Shown: positions 32,422-40,408 of the stretch, piece after piece
Layout of the letters: each line of letters begins with the position of its first letter
Numbering within the stretch: position 1 is the first letter of the stretch
Origin: Candidatus Saccharimonadota bacterium
GTDB lineage: Bacteria > Patescibacteriota > Saccharimonadia > Saccharimonadales > Saccharimonadaceae
Length of the DNA: 52,339 nt
Reading direction: 5' to 3'
NCBI GenBank assembly: GCA_017514765.1
Contig: JAFWIU010000002.1
Coordinates: 1-52,339, forward strand
Translations under genes and position numbers: made by a program
Notes under the pieces: model-generated
The model's input: only the letters and a program-made list of their open reading frames with translations
Told to the model about the DNA's origin: nothing
Databases searched by the model: none

Positions 32422-34353
32422 ATGAAAAGAACCGTACTTGTTTTGGTGGCTATGACTTTTATGAGCGGGGTTGTATTGTTGTCCTGTAATACTATGGCTG
32501 ATGAATCAGTGGTAACTACGACGTCTATTACGGTACCGATTGCCTGTACAATGCAGGGAACTGGTACGACACATGCAGCGACTCTGTCACCGAATACTTA
32601 TTCAGGTGCATCTGGCTCTACATATGAGAACGGTATTGGTAAAACTACTCTAACTGCCATATGTAATGACGATAATGGCTTCTCCATTTATGCGATAGGA
32701 TATACTGGTAATTCATATGACTCAGAGAACCATACTAAACTAGTTGGTACTAATACAGGCGGTACTATCTCTACTAAAGCCTATGCATCAGGAGACACTA
32801 CCTCAAACTGGTCCATGAAGTTGACTAAAGTCACCGATACATCAGAATCTTACAACCCACAAAACTTAACTATCTCAACTGGTTATGATGATTGGATAGC
32901 GGTACCAGCATCCTTTACTAAGGTAGCGCAATATAAAGCCAATACCGGTTCTTCTACTACGGATATGACATTAGGTGTTAAACTAGAAACTACCTATGCA
33001 GCTTATGTATCCGCTAATCAACCAGCCGATACTTACATAGGACAAGTGAAGTATACAATGGTGCATCCGTATAATGAAGAACCAGCACAACCACGGCAAG
33101 CTACAGCTGGTTGCATTAACTATTTTGCTAATGCAAGTAGTGCAGTGGGTAGTATGGGATGTCAACCTGCATCAGATGGCCAAACAAAAACCCTTCTCGC
33201 ATCTAACTATAGTAGAACCGGCTATGGTTTTGCGGGATGGTCTGATAAGTTTGATTATGCTACCAACAACGAGGCTCACTTCTATGGTCCACAGGAAGAC
33301 ATTACAGTACCAACTGGTACTACCGCTAATGGTCTAAGTCTCTATGCTGTGTGGGTAAAGTCTGAAGGTAACTTACAAGATACTAGTAAAGTCTCATCTA
33401 TCTGTTCTGGGCTTACTACTGCTCCAACTGACGGCACCGCTAACCTCGCCAGTGTCTCCGCTCTCACTGATCAACGCGACAATGAAACTTACGCCATCGC
33501 CAAACTCGCTGACGGTAAGTGCTGGATGATTGAGAACCTAAGACTAGAAAGCATCAATAGTGACAACTCCACTGGTGCTCTGGCTCAAGGTTACGGCACT
33601 TCTACTACCTATGGTAATTTTTCGGGCTTAGCTGACTCGGAAACTTCAGATAAGTTTGATTCAACTTATGTTGCCAATAGCTTGTATAGTAATGACGGCA
33701 GTAATGATACCATTAATATAGGTACATCAAATTACCCAGCCTACCGAATGCCACGTTATAATAACACTAACACTTCCGTTCGTGCTTCTTCTCCTACCGC
33801 GAATAGTGGAGCGATGTATAGTTATGGTAACTACTACACTTGGCACGCAGCTATTGCAGACCTCACCTATAATGGTACTAATAATAGTAGCGTAACAAAT
33901 ACATCTCTTTGCCCATCCGGCTGGCATTTGCCAACAGGTGGCGGAGCATACGCATCGGACGACACTACTGGAGTGAATATTACTGGAAATATCAGCACTT
34001 ATCGTGAATTCTATAATCTAGGTTACAAGATTATGGACGAAGTGACGACTGCCTATGAAGATACCCCGAATGATCACAAATCATATTATAGTAGTAATAC
34101 CGTCAATACGGTAGGTGATTCTGCTGATAAAGCTTTCCGTAAGTATCCTAATAATTTCGTTTATTCTGGTTCCGTCTATGGTGGTTCTTCAGTAGCTTAT
34201 CGTGGCTCGTATGGCTATTATTGGTCTTCTACAGCTCAATCGTTCGGCTACGCCTACTTTTTGTATTTGTATTCGTCCCATGTTAGTCCAGGTACAAGTA
34301 CCACTTTTAAAACTTATGGAAGATCTATTCGTTGCCTTGTACCTAGTATTTAG
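32422..34353 (+). CDS. Secreted FISUMP-domain surface protein
   Basis: 643 residues. TATAAT (32410-32415) is six bases from the ATG, a leaderless start. The signal peptide ends VVLLSCNTMA, where LLSC could be a lipobox, making it a possible lipoprotein. Residues about 30-220 match the partial protein at 1-858. Residues about 225-315 hold an InlB/Listeria-Bacteroides type repeat (SRTGYGFAGWS ... GLSLYAVWV). The rest is a FISUMP domain (Fibrobacter major paralogous domain): ADGKCWMIENLRLES, CPSGWHLPT, and YYWSST with a final IRCLV. Function is unknown; such proteins are secreted and often occur in paralogous sets. Codons are C- and A-rich, unlike the G-rich neighbours. The 120 bp after the stop holds only a weak TAGTTT/AAACTA stem with a T-run near 34386. 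Confidence 0.82.
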   Translation: MKRTVLVLVAMTFMSGVVLLSCNTMADESVVTTTSITVPIACTMQGTGTTHAATLSPNTYSGASGSTYENGIGKTTLTAICNDDNGFSIYAIGYTGNSYDSENHTKLVGTNTGGTISTKAYASGDTTSNWSMKLTKVTDTSESYNPQNLTISTGYDDWIAVPASFTKVAQYKANTGSSTTDMTLGVKLETTYAAYVSANQPADTYIGQVKYTMVHPYNEEPAQPRQATAGCINYFANASSAVGSMGCQPASDGQTKTLLASNYSRTGYGFAGWSDKFDYATNNEAHFYGPQEDITVPTGTTANGLSLYAVWVKSEGNLQDTSKVSSICSGLTTAPTDGTANLASVSALTDQRDNETYAIAKLADGKCWMIENLRLESINSDNSTGALAQGYGTSTTYGNFSGLADSETSDKFDSTYVANSLYSNDGSNDTINIGTSNYPAYRMPRYNNTNTSVRASSPTANSGAMYSYGNYYTWHAAIADLTYNGTNNSSVTNTSLCPSGWHLPTGGGAYASDDTTGVNITGNISTYREFYNLGYKIMDEVTTAYEDTPNDHKSYYSSNTVNTVGDSADKAFRKYPNNFVYSGSVYGGSSVAYRGSYGYYWSSTAQSFGYAYFLYLYSSHVSPGTSTTFKTYGRSIRCLVPSI

Positions 34354-34474
34354 CTTTTAGTTTGCACTATTTTTAAAACTAGAAGGTCTTTTTTGTGTTG
34401 ATGAAACTTCTAAGAGTATAGACTATTGGGTAATTTATCTGAATTGTTGCAAATTGTTCAGTGAGCTAAGTGAA

Positions 34475-36844
34475 TTAAACGACGAGATTTAAGAGTTTGG
34501 CTTTCTTGATGAAGATGGTCTTCTTGATGCCGGAGGTGGTGTACTTCTGGATTTTGGGTTCGGCGAGGGCGAGGTCGATGATTTTTTGTTCGTCGTCAAG
34601 GGCAGCGGCGTCTACTGTGAGGGTAGCGCGGAGTTTGCCGTTGACTTGGACTACGACAGTGACGGTGTCAGAAGTAAGATATTGATTATCCCAGGTGGGC
34701 CATGCGTCGTTTGCATCTAAGTGTTCGAGCATTTCAGAGGCGAGGTGGGGAGCGAAAGGCTTTAAGAGTTTCGCTAAAGTAATTAAATCATCCTGAGTGG
34801 CGCCGGATTTATAAAGCTCGTTGACGTATTCCATGAGGGCGGCGACGGCAGTGTTGAATTGATACTTGTGAATATCGGTCGTAACTTTCTTGATAGTCTG
34901 ATGACGAATAGTACTGTTCTCTTCTCGACCCGCGTCGCCGTCGCCCGTCGCCACGGGGACGGCGCGCTTACTCTCGCGCTGCCGCGCTGCGGATGACCTC
35001 GAGGAGACATTACTATTCGTTTTAGATTCACAAAAATCATTACATAAGGTCCAGCAGCGATTGAGGAAGCGGTAGACGCCACCGACGGAGCGGGGATCCC
35101 AGACGGCATCCATTTCATATGGGCCGATAAACATTTCGTAGGTGCGGAGCGTGTCGGCGCCATAACCATCGTTGATGACGTCGAGCGGGTCGATGACATT
35201 GCCTTTGCTTTTGCTCATTTTTTTGCCGTCGGGTGCGTTAATGTAGCCGTTATAGAGCAAGCGTTTGACGGGCTCACGGAAGGGTAGGTAGCCTTCATCG
35301 GCGAAGAATTTGCACCAGAAACGGACATACAATAGATGGGCTACGGCGTGGTCGCCGCCGATGTAGTAGTCTAGGGGTTCCCAGTACTTGATAGCCTCAG
35401 GGTCCCAGGCGGCTTGGCGGTCGTGTGGGGAAGCGTAGCGCCAGAGGTACCAAGATGAACAAGCATAGCCGTCCAAAGTATCGGTCTCGCGGGTCATTTC
35501 TTCCATTTCGCCGGTGTCTTCGTTGAATAACTTAACTTTGAGCCAATCAGTGGCTTTGGCGAGAGCACTGCGTCCGGATTGGTCGGGTTGGTAATCTTTG
35601 ATTTCCGGTAGGGTGACGGGAAGCTGGTCTTCAGGGATAGGATGAGGGTTGCCGGCTTTGTCGTAAGCGATTGGAATAGGGCATCCCCAGTAGCGTTGGC
35701 GGGAAATGAGCCAGTCGCGCATGCGGTAGGTGGTCTTGGGTGTGCCATAGAGGTCGCGGTCGACGAGTTCAGTTTCGACTATGGGTAGGTTGAACCTTTC
35801 GGCAAATTCGCGGTCGCGGTCGTCCATAGCGGGTACTGCCATAATCGCACCGGTACCGTAGCTAGCCAATACGTAATCGGCTACCCAGATAGGGATTTCG
35901 GTTTTGGTGGCGGGGTTGATGGCATATGAACCAGTGAAGACGCCGGTCTTGTCTTTGTTTTCTTGGCGTTCGATTTCGGACTTCTTTAATGCGGTTTGTT
36001 TGTACTTTAAAACGGCGTCGCGAGTATCATCAGTGAGCAAAGCATCAAGACCTGAATATTCGGGAGCGACTACCATAAATGTAGCGCCCTTGATGGTGTC
36101 TGGGCGGGTAGTGAAGACGGTGATTTTGCGACCGTTTTTGACTTTAAAATCTATCTCAGCGCCGACGGAACGGCCGATCCAGTTTTTCTGCATGGTTTTG
36201 ATGCGCTCAGGCCATTCGAGGGAATCAATATTGTCGAGTAGCTCGTCAGCGTATTCGGTGATGCAGAAGAACCACTGTTTCATTTTCTTTTTTTCGACTT
36301 CGTGACCGCAACGCCAGCATTTGCCGTTTTCGACTTGCTCGTTGGCGAGAACGGTTTGGTCGACTGGGCACCACCATTGGTAGGATTCTTTTTGGTAGGC
36401 GAGGCCTTTCTTATAGAGTTGCAAGAAGCACCACTGGGTCCATTTGTAGTATTCGGGGTCGGAAGTATTGATTTCACGAGACCAGTCGATGTAGTAGCCG
36501 AGTCGCTTGGCTTGCTTGCGGAAGTTGTCGGTGTTGGTCTTGGTGACTGCTTGGGGAGCGGTGCCAGTCTTGATGGCGTAGTTCTCGGCAGGGAGGCCGA
36601 AAGTATCGTAACCGAAGGGCCTCAAGACGTTAAGACCTTGTTGAGCGTAAAAACGAGTTAGAATATCTACGATGGTAAAATTACGGACGTGACCGACGTG
36701 AAGACCGGCGCCAGAGGGATATGGAAACATTTCGGCGAGGAACATTTTCGGTTTGTTGTCTATTTCGGTAGCCTTGAAAGCTTTGTCGGCTTCCCATTTG
36801 GCTTGCCATTTTTGTTCAATTTTGAGTGGATCGTATCTATTCAT
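34475..36844 (-). CDS. leuS: Leucyl-tRNA synthetase with GC-rich in-frame insertion
   Basis: 789 residues. HIGH is HVGH (in AGLHVGHVRNF), KMSKS is KKMSKSKGN near residue 540, and the zinc-type segment WWCPVDQT with CWRCGHE is intact. The CP1 editing domain is present (TTRPDTIKG, VPAMDDRDREFAERF) but its C-terminal part, before TTYRMRDWLISRQRYWG, is some 60 residues shorter than in E. coli. Residues about 609-647, between the catalytic core and the anticodon-binding helices, are an Arg/Ser/Gly/Asp-rich insertion encoded by the element at 34904-35020. The ATG lies nine bases from a TATAAT box within the palindromic divergent promoter. Confidence 0.95.
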   Translation of the reverse strand: MNRYDPLKIEQKWQAKWEADKAFKATEIDNKPKMFLAEMFPYPSGAGLHVGHVRNFTIVDILTRFYAQQGLNVLRPFGYDTFGLPAENYAIKTGTAPQAVTKTNTDNFRKQAKRLGYYIDWSREINTSDPEYYKWTQWCFLQLYKKGLAYQKESYQWWCPVDQTVLANEQVENGKCWRCGHEVEKKKMKQWFFCITEYADELLDNIDSLEWPERIKTMQKNWIGRSVGAEIDFKVKNGRKITVFTTRPDTIKGATFMVVAPEYSGLDALLTDDTRDAVLKYKQTALKKSEIERQENKDKTGVFTGSYAINPATKTEIPIWVADYVLASYGTGAIMAVPAMDDRDREFAERFNLPIVETELVDRDLYGTPKTTYRMRDWLISRQRYWGCPIPIAYDKAGNPHPIPEDQLPVTLPEIKDYQPDQSGRSALAKATDWLKVKLFNEDTGEMEEMTRETDTLDGYACSSWYLWRYASPHDRQAAWDPEAIKYWEPLDYYIGGDHAVAHLLYVRFWCKFFADEGYLPFREPVKRLLYNGYINAPDGKKMSKSKGNVIDPLDVINDGYGADTLRTYEMFIGPYEMDAVWDPRSVGGVYRFLNRCWTLCNDFCESKTNSNVSSRSSAARQRESKRAVPVATGDGDAGREENSTIRHQTIKKVTTDIHKYQFNTAVAALMEYVNELYKSGATQDDLITLAKLLKPFAPHLASEMLEHLDANDAWPTWDNQYLTSDTVTVVVQVNGKLRATLTVDAAALDDEQKIIDLALAEPKIQKYTTSGIKKTIFIKKAKLLNLVV
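34904..35020. repeat. GC-rich palindromic element inserted in leuS
   Basis: 117 bp (39 codons), bounded by perfect 10-bp inverted repeats: ACGAATAGTA (34904-34913) and TACTATTCGT (35011-35020). Complementarity continues inward imperfectly (TGTTCTCTTCTCGACC with GACCTCGAGGAGACA). The core is far more GC-rich than the flanking gene. It is related to the element in pheT and maintains the open frame. Confidence 0.75.
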
Positions 36845-36853
36845 ATGTTAGTT

Positions 36854-36876
36854 ATTATATCATATTATGATATAAT
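36854..36876. promoter_or_regulatory. Palindromic divergent promoter, leuS and the Erm/KsgA-like gene
   Basis: ATTATATCATA-T-TATGATATAAT is a perfect 23-bp palindrome centred at 36865. Each outer end is a TATAAT box, one facing leuS and one facing the methylase gene, nine and ten bases from the two start codons. The two promoters are thus mirror images and overlap fully. Confidence 0.75.
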
Positions 36877-36886
36877 TACGGGGAAC

Positions 36887-37456
36887 ATGGCAAGAAATCA
36901 TCTCCTGAGTCAACATTTTTTGCGGAATCCGCGTTTGGCTTTGATTCTGATTGGACATTCGAATCTCAAAAAACGGGATTTGGTCGTGGAAATCGGAGCG
37001 GGGTCGGGGGTGATTACGAGTGCTTTGTCGCGGCGGGTGGCGAAAGTGATAGCGGTAGAGCCGGATGGCGAAGCGGTGGCGAAACTGAGAAAACACCTGG
37101 AAAAGCAAAGGCGCGAAAATGTGGAGGTGGTGGAACAGGATTTTATGGATTATGAACTACCGAAGGAGCCCTATAAAGTGTTTGCGAATCCGCCATTTCA
37201 TTTGAGTTCGGCGATTTTACATAAACTGATTGAGAGTGAGAATCCGCCAGAGGCGATTTATTTGATTTTGCAGAAGCAGTTTGCTTTGAAACTGTTGAAT
37301 AACGAGCGGCATTATACGTCGCAATTAGGGTTGTTGCTGACACGCGATTACCAGACACGGATTCGGCTACCTTTGAAGCCAACGGATTTCACGCCACCAC
37401 CGGCGGTGCCGACGGTGTTATTTGAGGCGAAGAGAATCAATCGCAATGCCATCTAA
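36887..37456 (+). CDS. Erm/KsgA-family rRNA adenine methyltransferase, short form
   Basis: 189 residues from ATG 36887 (a longer in-frame start at 36689 lies inside leuS on the other strand and upstream of the promoter). SQHFLRNP, the SAM motif VVEIGAGSGVITSAL, AVEPDGEAV, and the catalytic ANPPFHLSSAILHKL identify the family. The NPPF catalytic motif and HLSSAILHKL look more like Erm (A2058 methylases) than KsgA, which has NLPY. The C-terminal helical domain of about 70 residues common to both is missing. So it could be a reduced KsgA (16S A1518/A1519) or an Erm-like enzyme. The family call is firm, the target is not. Confidence 0.82.
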   Translation: MARNHLLSQHFLRNPRLALILIGHSNLKKRDLVVEIGAGSGVITSALSRRVAKVIAVEPDGEAVAKLRKHLEKQRRENVEVVEQDFMDYELPKEPYKVFANPPFHLSSAILHKLIESENPPEAIYLILQKQFALKLLNNERHYTSQLGLLLTRDYQTRIRLPLKPTDFTPPPAVPTVLFEAKRINRNAI

Positions 37457-37507
37457 GGGTGTAATGGTGATTTGATTTATGTTGAGGATTATTGTATGAT
37501 ATTGGAC

Positions 37508-38014
37508 ATGAAGATGATATTGGTGATACATAATATACGGTCGTGTTATAACGTGGGCGCTATTCTGCGGACGGCGGAGGGATTTGGGGTGGAACGGGTG
37601 ATACTGTCGGGGTATACGCCGAGAGTACATGATGCTAATTTGTTGCCACATTTGCGTGAGAAACTGGATCACGAGATTCACAAGACGGCGTTGGGTGCGG
37701 AAGATATGCTAGATATATATGCGTGTGATGATATAATTGTTGAACTAAATCAGCTGAAGGAACAGGGTTGGCAGGTGGTGGGATTGGAAAACAATATCGA
37801 TTCGGATAAGTTGGTGCGACTGAATAATAAGGGTTTAAGTGAGCGATTGACAGATAGAACCGTGTTAGTGTTAGGCGAGGAGGTTCACGGTATAGATTAT
37901 TCACTCCATGATATAATTGACCTGTTTGTAGAGATACCGATGTGCGGACAGAAGGAATCTTTTAATGTGTCGGTGGCTGCTGGTATCGCGATGTATGGTA
38001 TAATGAATACATGA
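37508..38014 (+). CDS. SpoU/TrmH-family RNA 2'-O-methyltransferase
   Basis: 168 residues from ATG 37508, seven bases after TATGAT (37495-37500). The SPOUT knot motifs are clear: HNIRSCYNVGAILRTAEGFGV, VLGEEVHGID and IPMCGQKESFNVSVAAGIAMY. It methylates ribose of tRNA or rRNA; the target is unknown. There is no N-terminal RNA-binding domain. Its last bases overlap the glutaredoxin start (ATGA), and the promoter of that gene lies within its 3' end. Confidence 0.88.
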   Translation: MKMILVIHNIRSCYNVGAILRTAEGFGVERVILSGYTPRVHDANLLPHLREKLDHEIHKTALGAEDMLDIYACDDIIVELNQLKEQGWQVVGLENNIDSDKLVRLNNKGLSERLTDRTVLVLGEEVHGIDYSLHDIIDLFVEIPMCGQKESFNVSVAAGIAMYGIMNT

Positions 38015-38217
38015 TAAAAGTATATACGACGCCAACTTGTGCATATTGCCATGCATTGATGGATTGGCTAGATAAAATGGGGATAGAATATCAGGAAATG
38101 GATGCGACGAAGGAGCCAGATATCAGTGCGGTGCCGGTTACCGTAATAGGTGACCAGCGCATTGTGGGTTTTGATCGTCCGGCCATTAAGAAGGCGCTCA
38201 GAGCGCTCGAAGTGTAA
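38011..38217 (+). CDS. Glutaredoxin-like protein
   Basis: 68 residues, a minimal thioredoxin fold of the NrdH/glutaredoxin type. CAYC is the redox pair near residue 11, VPVTVIG the cis-Pro loop and GFDRPAIKKAL the C-terminal helix. A TATAAT box at 37999-38004, inside the upstream coding region, lies six bases before the ATG, so it can be expressed alone as a leaderless mRNA. Likely electron donor to ribonucleotide reductase or general thiol reductase. Confidence 0.88.
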   Translation: MIKVYTTPTCAYCHALMDWLDKMGIEYQEMDATKEPDISAVPVTVIGDQRIVGFDRPAIKKALRALEV

Positions 38218-38257
38218 TATTGCCCGATTATGCCACGATTTGATAAATAGTCAACTC

Positions 38258-38286
38258 TTGATTGTTTATCGAAAAGGTGGTAAAAT
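38258..38286 (+). promoter_or_regulatory. Promoter of rpmF-nusB-nudix-rnc
   Basis: TTGATT (38258-38263), 17 bp, TAAAAT (38281-38286), preceded by GTGG. The leader of about 25-30 bases carries AAGGAG before the rpmF ATG. Confidence 0.7.
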
Positions 38287-38318
38287 GGGTAAAATTAGAT
38301 ATTAAACTAAGGAGTACA

Positions 38319-38477
38319 ATGCCTGAACCGAAGAAACAAAGTAGCCCAAGAAAGACTGGGCTTCGTAGGAGTCATCTCAGGCTTAAACTTGCTCGGAGCG
38401 TAAACAGTAAGTCTCCGGTGAAAGCGTTTGAGACTAAGAAAAAGACACCGAATTTAAAAGTTAAAACTACTAAGTAA
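38319..38477 (+). CDS. rpmF: 50S ribosomal protein L32, zinc-free form
   Basis: 52 residues from ATG 38319 after AAGGAGTACA; the longer in-frame start at 38262 lies within the promoter. MPEPKKQSSPRKTGLRRSHLRL is the L32 N-terminus in a divergent form. The CxxC pairs that bind zinc in many L32 proteins are absent, so this is a C-minus type. It heads a run with nusB, a Nudix gene and rnc. Confidence 0.8.
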   Translation: MPEPKKQSSPRKTGLRRSHLRLKLARSVNSKSPVKAFETKKKTPNLKVKTTK

Positions 38478-38497
38478 GGAAGAAAGAAATTTAAAAA

Positions 38498-39004
38498 ATG
38501 GCTAGTAATCGACATTTAGGAAGAGTAATTGTTCTACAGAGTTTGTACGAGTACGAACTGAGGACGCTTGCGCATGACCCCGAAGTCGATTTGGATACCA
38601 TTATTGCTAAGAATATCGAGCCATATGAGAAAACTCTGGGTGACACGGAGTTTGTTTATAATTTGGCACATAATGTGGCTAAAGAATTTACGACTCTGGA
38701 TGCGGCGTTGCAGCCGATGGCGCCAGAGTGGCCGATTGATTCGATTGCAGCAATTGATCGGAATATCCTGCGGATGGGGCTATATGAACTTTCGGAGTGT
38801 GGTGACAGCATCCCGCCGAGAGTAGCTATTAATGAAGCTGTAGAGCTGGCGAAATCTTTTGGGAGTGAGAATTCCTCGAAGTTTATCAATGGCGTGCTTG
38901 GCACAGCCTATAAGCAGCTCGGAATTGTTGAAGAGAATAATCATGACTCAAAGGATAAACCCGCTGACGAGGCAAAGGCCGAGACAGGTAGCGGAGATAA
39001 GTAA
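38498..39004 (+). CDS. nusB: Transcription antitermination factor NusB
   Basis: 168 residues. NusB binds boxA RNA with S10 and promotes rRNA antitermination. The helical fold is recognisable: NRHLGRVIVLQSLYEYE at the start, WPIDSIAAIDRNILRMGLYEL and PPRVAINEAVELAKSFG then SSKFINGVLG, which are the family's conserved parts. The last 25 residues are an extra hydrophilic tail. It follows rpmF with an AAGGAAGAAAG site, and the Nudix gene starts 62 bases before its end. Confidence 0.93.
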   Translation: MASNRHLGRVIVLQSLYEYELRTLAHDPEVDLDTIIAKNIEPYEKTLGDTEFVYNLAHNVAKEFTTLDAALQPMAPEWPIDSIAAIDRNILRMGLYELSECGDSIPPRVAINEAVELAKSFGSENSSKFINGVLGTAYKQLGIVEENNHDSKDKPADEAKAETGSGDK

Positions 39005-39587
39005 GGAACCGCCAAACACGGAACTCATCAATAGAGAGCCGTTGGCGCGGAGAAGACTGAAAGTTCCGGATGCCTTGCCAATTGATGAGACTAAGAAGTC
39101 GCCGTTCAAGAAGATTACTTCGGCGATGTTTCGGAAAAAGGTGGCGATTCAAGAAGTGGTGCGAGAACCAACTTCGGGTGGGATTGTGTTTCGTTTGACG
39201 CGAGACCAGAAAGATATTGAGATTTTGCTGATTCAGGATTCCAAAGGTCGTTGGACGATTCCGAAGGGTCATATTGAGCCGGGTGAAACGGCCAAGATGA
39301 CGGCGCGACGCGAGATTGAGGAAGAGACAGGACTTCGGAACGTATCGATTTTGACGTGGTTAGGTAAGATTCACTTTAAGTATCGCCGAGCGGATAAGTT
39401 GGTGTTGATGACTACGCAGATTTATCTGGTGCAGGCGCTGGATACACACGAAATGCCAGTGGGCGAGAAATGGATGAAGGGGATTAAGTGGTTTTCGTTT
39501 ACAGATGCTTTGGACACGATTGAGTACGATGATATTGGAAAGCTAATGCTGATTGCTAAGAAAAAAGTACGAACTGGCGATTATTAG
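38943..39587 (+). CDS. Nudix hydrolase
   Basis: 214 residues from ATG 38943, overlapping the nusB end in another frame. The Nudix box GHIEPGETAKMTARREIEEETGL matches Gx5Ex7REUxEExGU completely, so metal binding should be intact. An N-terminal basic stretch of about 75 residues precedes the domain. The domain (GGIVFRLTRDQKD, GRWTIPKGHIEPGE) is like diadenosine-polyphosphate or mRNA-cap-type hydrolases; the substrate is uncertain. A frame from 38859 also exists but would overlap nusB more deeply. Confidence 0.85.
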   Translation: MTQRINPLTRQRPRQVAEISKEPPNTELINREPLARRRLKVPDALPIDETKKSPFKKITSAMFRKKVAIQEVVREPTSGGIVFRLTRDQKDIEILLIQDSKGRWTIPKGHIEPGETAKMTARREIEEETGLRNVSILTWLGKIHFKYRRADKLVLMTTQIYLVQALDTHEMPVGEKWMKGIKWFSFTDALDTIEYDDIGKLMLIAKKKVRTGDY

Positions 39588-39609
39588 AACTTTTATAGAA
39601 AGGAGTGGA

Positions 39610-40305
39610 ATGGACTATAAACCTTATGAAGAGTTTGCAAAGGAGAAATTGGGCTTTGCGTTTAATGATATTAACCTGTTGGTCGTTGCGCTTACACACC
39701 GGAGTTATGTAAACGAGCATAAGTCGGCGCATGAGCACAATGAGCGGTTGGAATTTTTGGGTGATGCGGTGCTAGAGCTGGTATCATCGGATTACCTATA
39801 CCGAAATTACGACTATCCTGAGGGGGTAATGACGGCGATTCGGGCGGCTTTGGTGCGAACGGAGTCGATTGGGGATGCTGGTAAGGAACTCGGCTATGAG
39901 CCTTTGGTGCGATTGTCTAGGGGTGAAGCGCATGGTTCGGAAAGGGCGCATGATGTGATTTTGGCGGATTGTTTTGAGGCAGTGATTGGAGCGATTTACC
40001 TAGATCAGGGATATGAGGCGGCGAGAGAGTTTATTGCTAAGCATATACTGTCGAAAACCGATACGGTGATTGAGGAAGGATTGTGGCGCGATCCAAAATC
40101 TTATGTGCAGGAATTAGCGCAGAAGGAGGATGGGATTACGCCGGTGTATAAGACTTTGAAGGAAGAGGGCCCGGATCACGATAAAACGTTTACGGTCGGG
40201 CTATATGTAGGAGGTTCGCTGAAGGGGGTGGGAACTGGTCACTCGAAGCAAGAAGCTCAGACGGCGGCGGCACGTGAAGGGGTGAAGAAATACCGTTCGA
40301 AATAG
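39610..40305 (+). CDS. rnc: Ribonuclease III
   Basis: 231 residues from ATG 39610 after AAAGGAGTGGA; earlier in-frame ATG 39553 lies within the Nudix gene. Cleaves double-stranded RNA, including rRNA precursors. The signature NERLEFLGDAVLEL, the second acidic cluster (ADCFEAVIGAIYLDQG) and a C-terminal double-stranded RNA-binding domain (SYVQELAQKE ... GSLKGVGTGHSKQEAQTAAA) are all intact. Last gene of the rpmF-nusB run. Confidence 0.95.
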   Translation: MDYKPYEEFAKEKLGFAFNDINLLVVALTHRSYVNEHKSAHEHNERLEFLGDAVLELVSSDYLYRNYDYPEGVMTAIRAALVRTESIGDAGKELGYEPLVRLSRGEAHGSERAHDVILADCFEAVIGAIYLDQGYEAAREFIAKHILSKTDTVIEEGLWRDPKSYVQELAQKEDGITPVYKTLKEEGPDHDKTFTVGLYVGGSLKGVGTGHSKQEAQTAAAREGVKKYRSK

Positions 40306-40336
40306 TCGCGGTTTTTAATATATGATGGTGTTATAG

Positions 40337-40365
40337 TTGATTATTTATACTTTTTGTGGTATAAT
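40337..40365 (+). promoter_or_regulatory. Promoter of the 162-residue unknown gene
   Basis: TTGATT (40337-40342), 17 bp ending TTTTTGTGG, TATAAT (40360-40365). The same TTTTTGTGGTATAAT string follows the rplO terminator. Confidence 0.8.
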
Positions 40366-40408
40366 GGTAGGAGTACCTTAAAAAACGTCTGCAAAGGGGG
40401 ATAAGACA

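Noticed and set aside
34904-35020. Possible intein or frameshift in leuS
   Set aside because: The insertion is only 39 codons, in frame, with no intein or protease motifs; a palindromic repeat explains it better.
38262-38318. Longer N-terminus for L32
   Set aside because: The extension lies over the promoter and the remaining 52 residues match L32 length and start.
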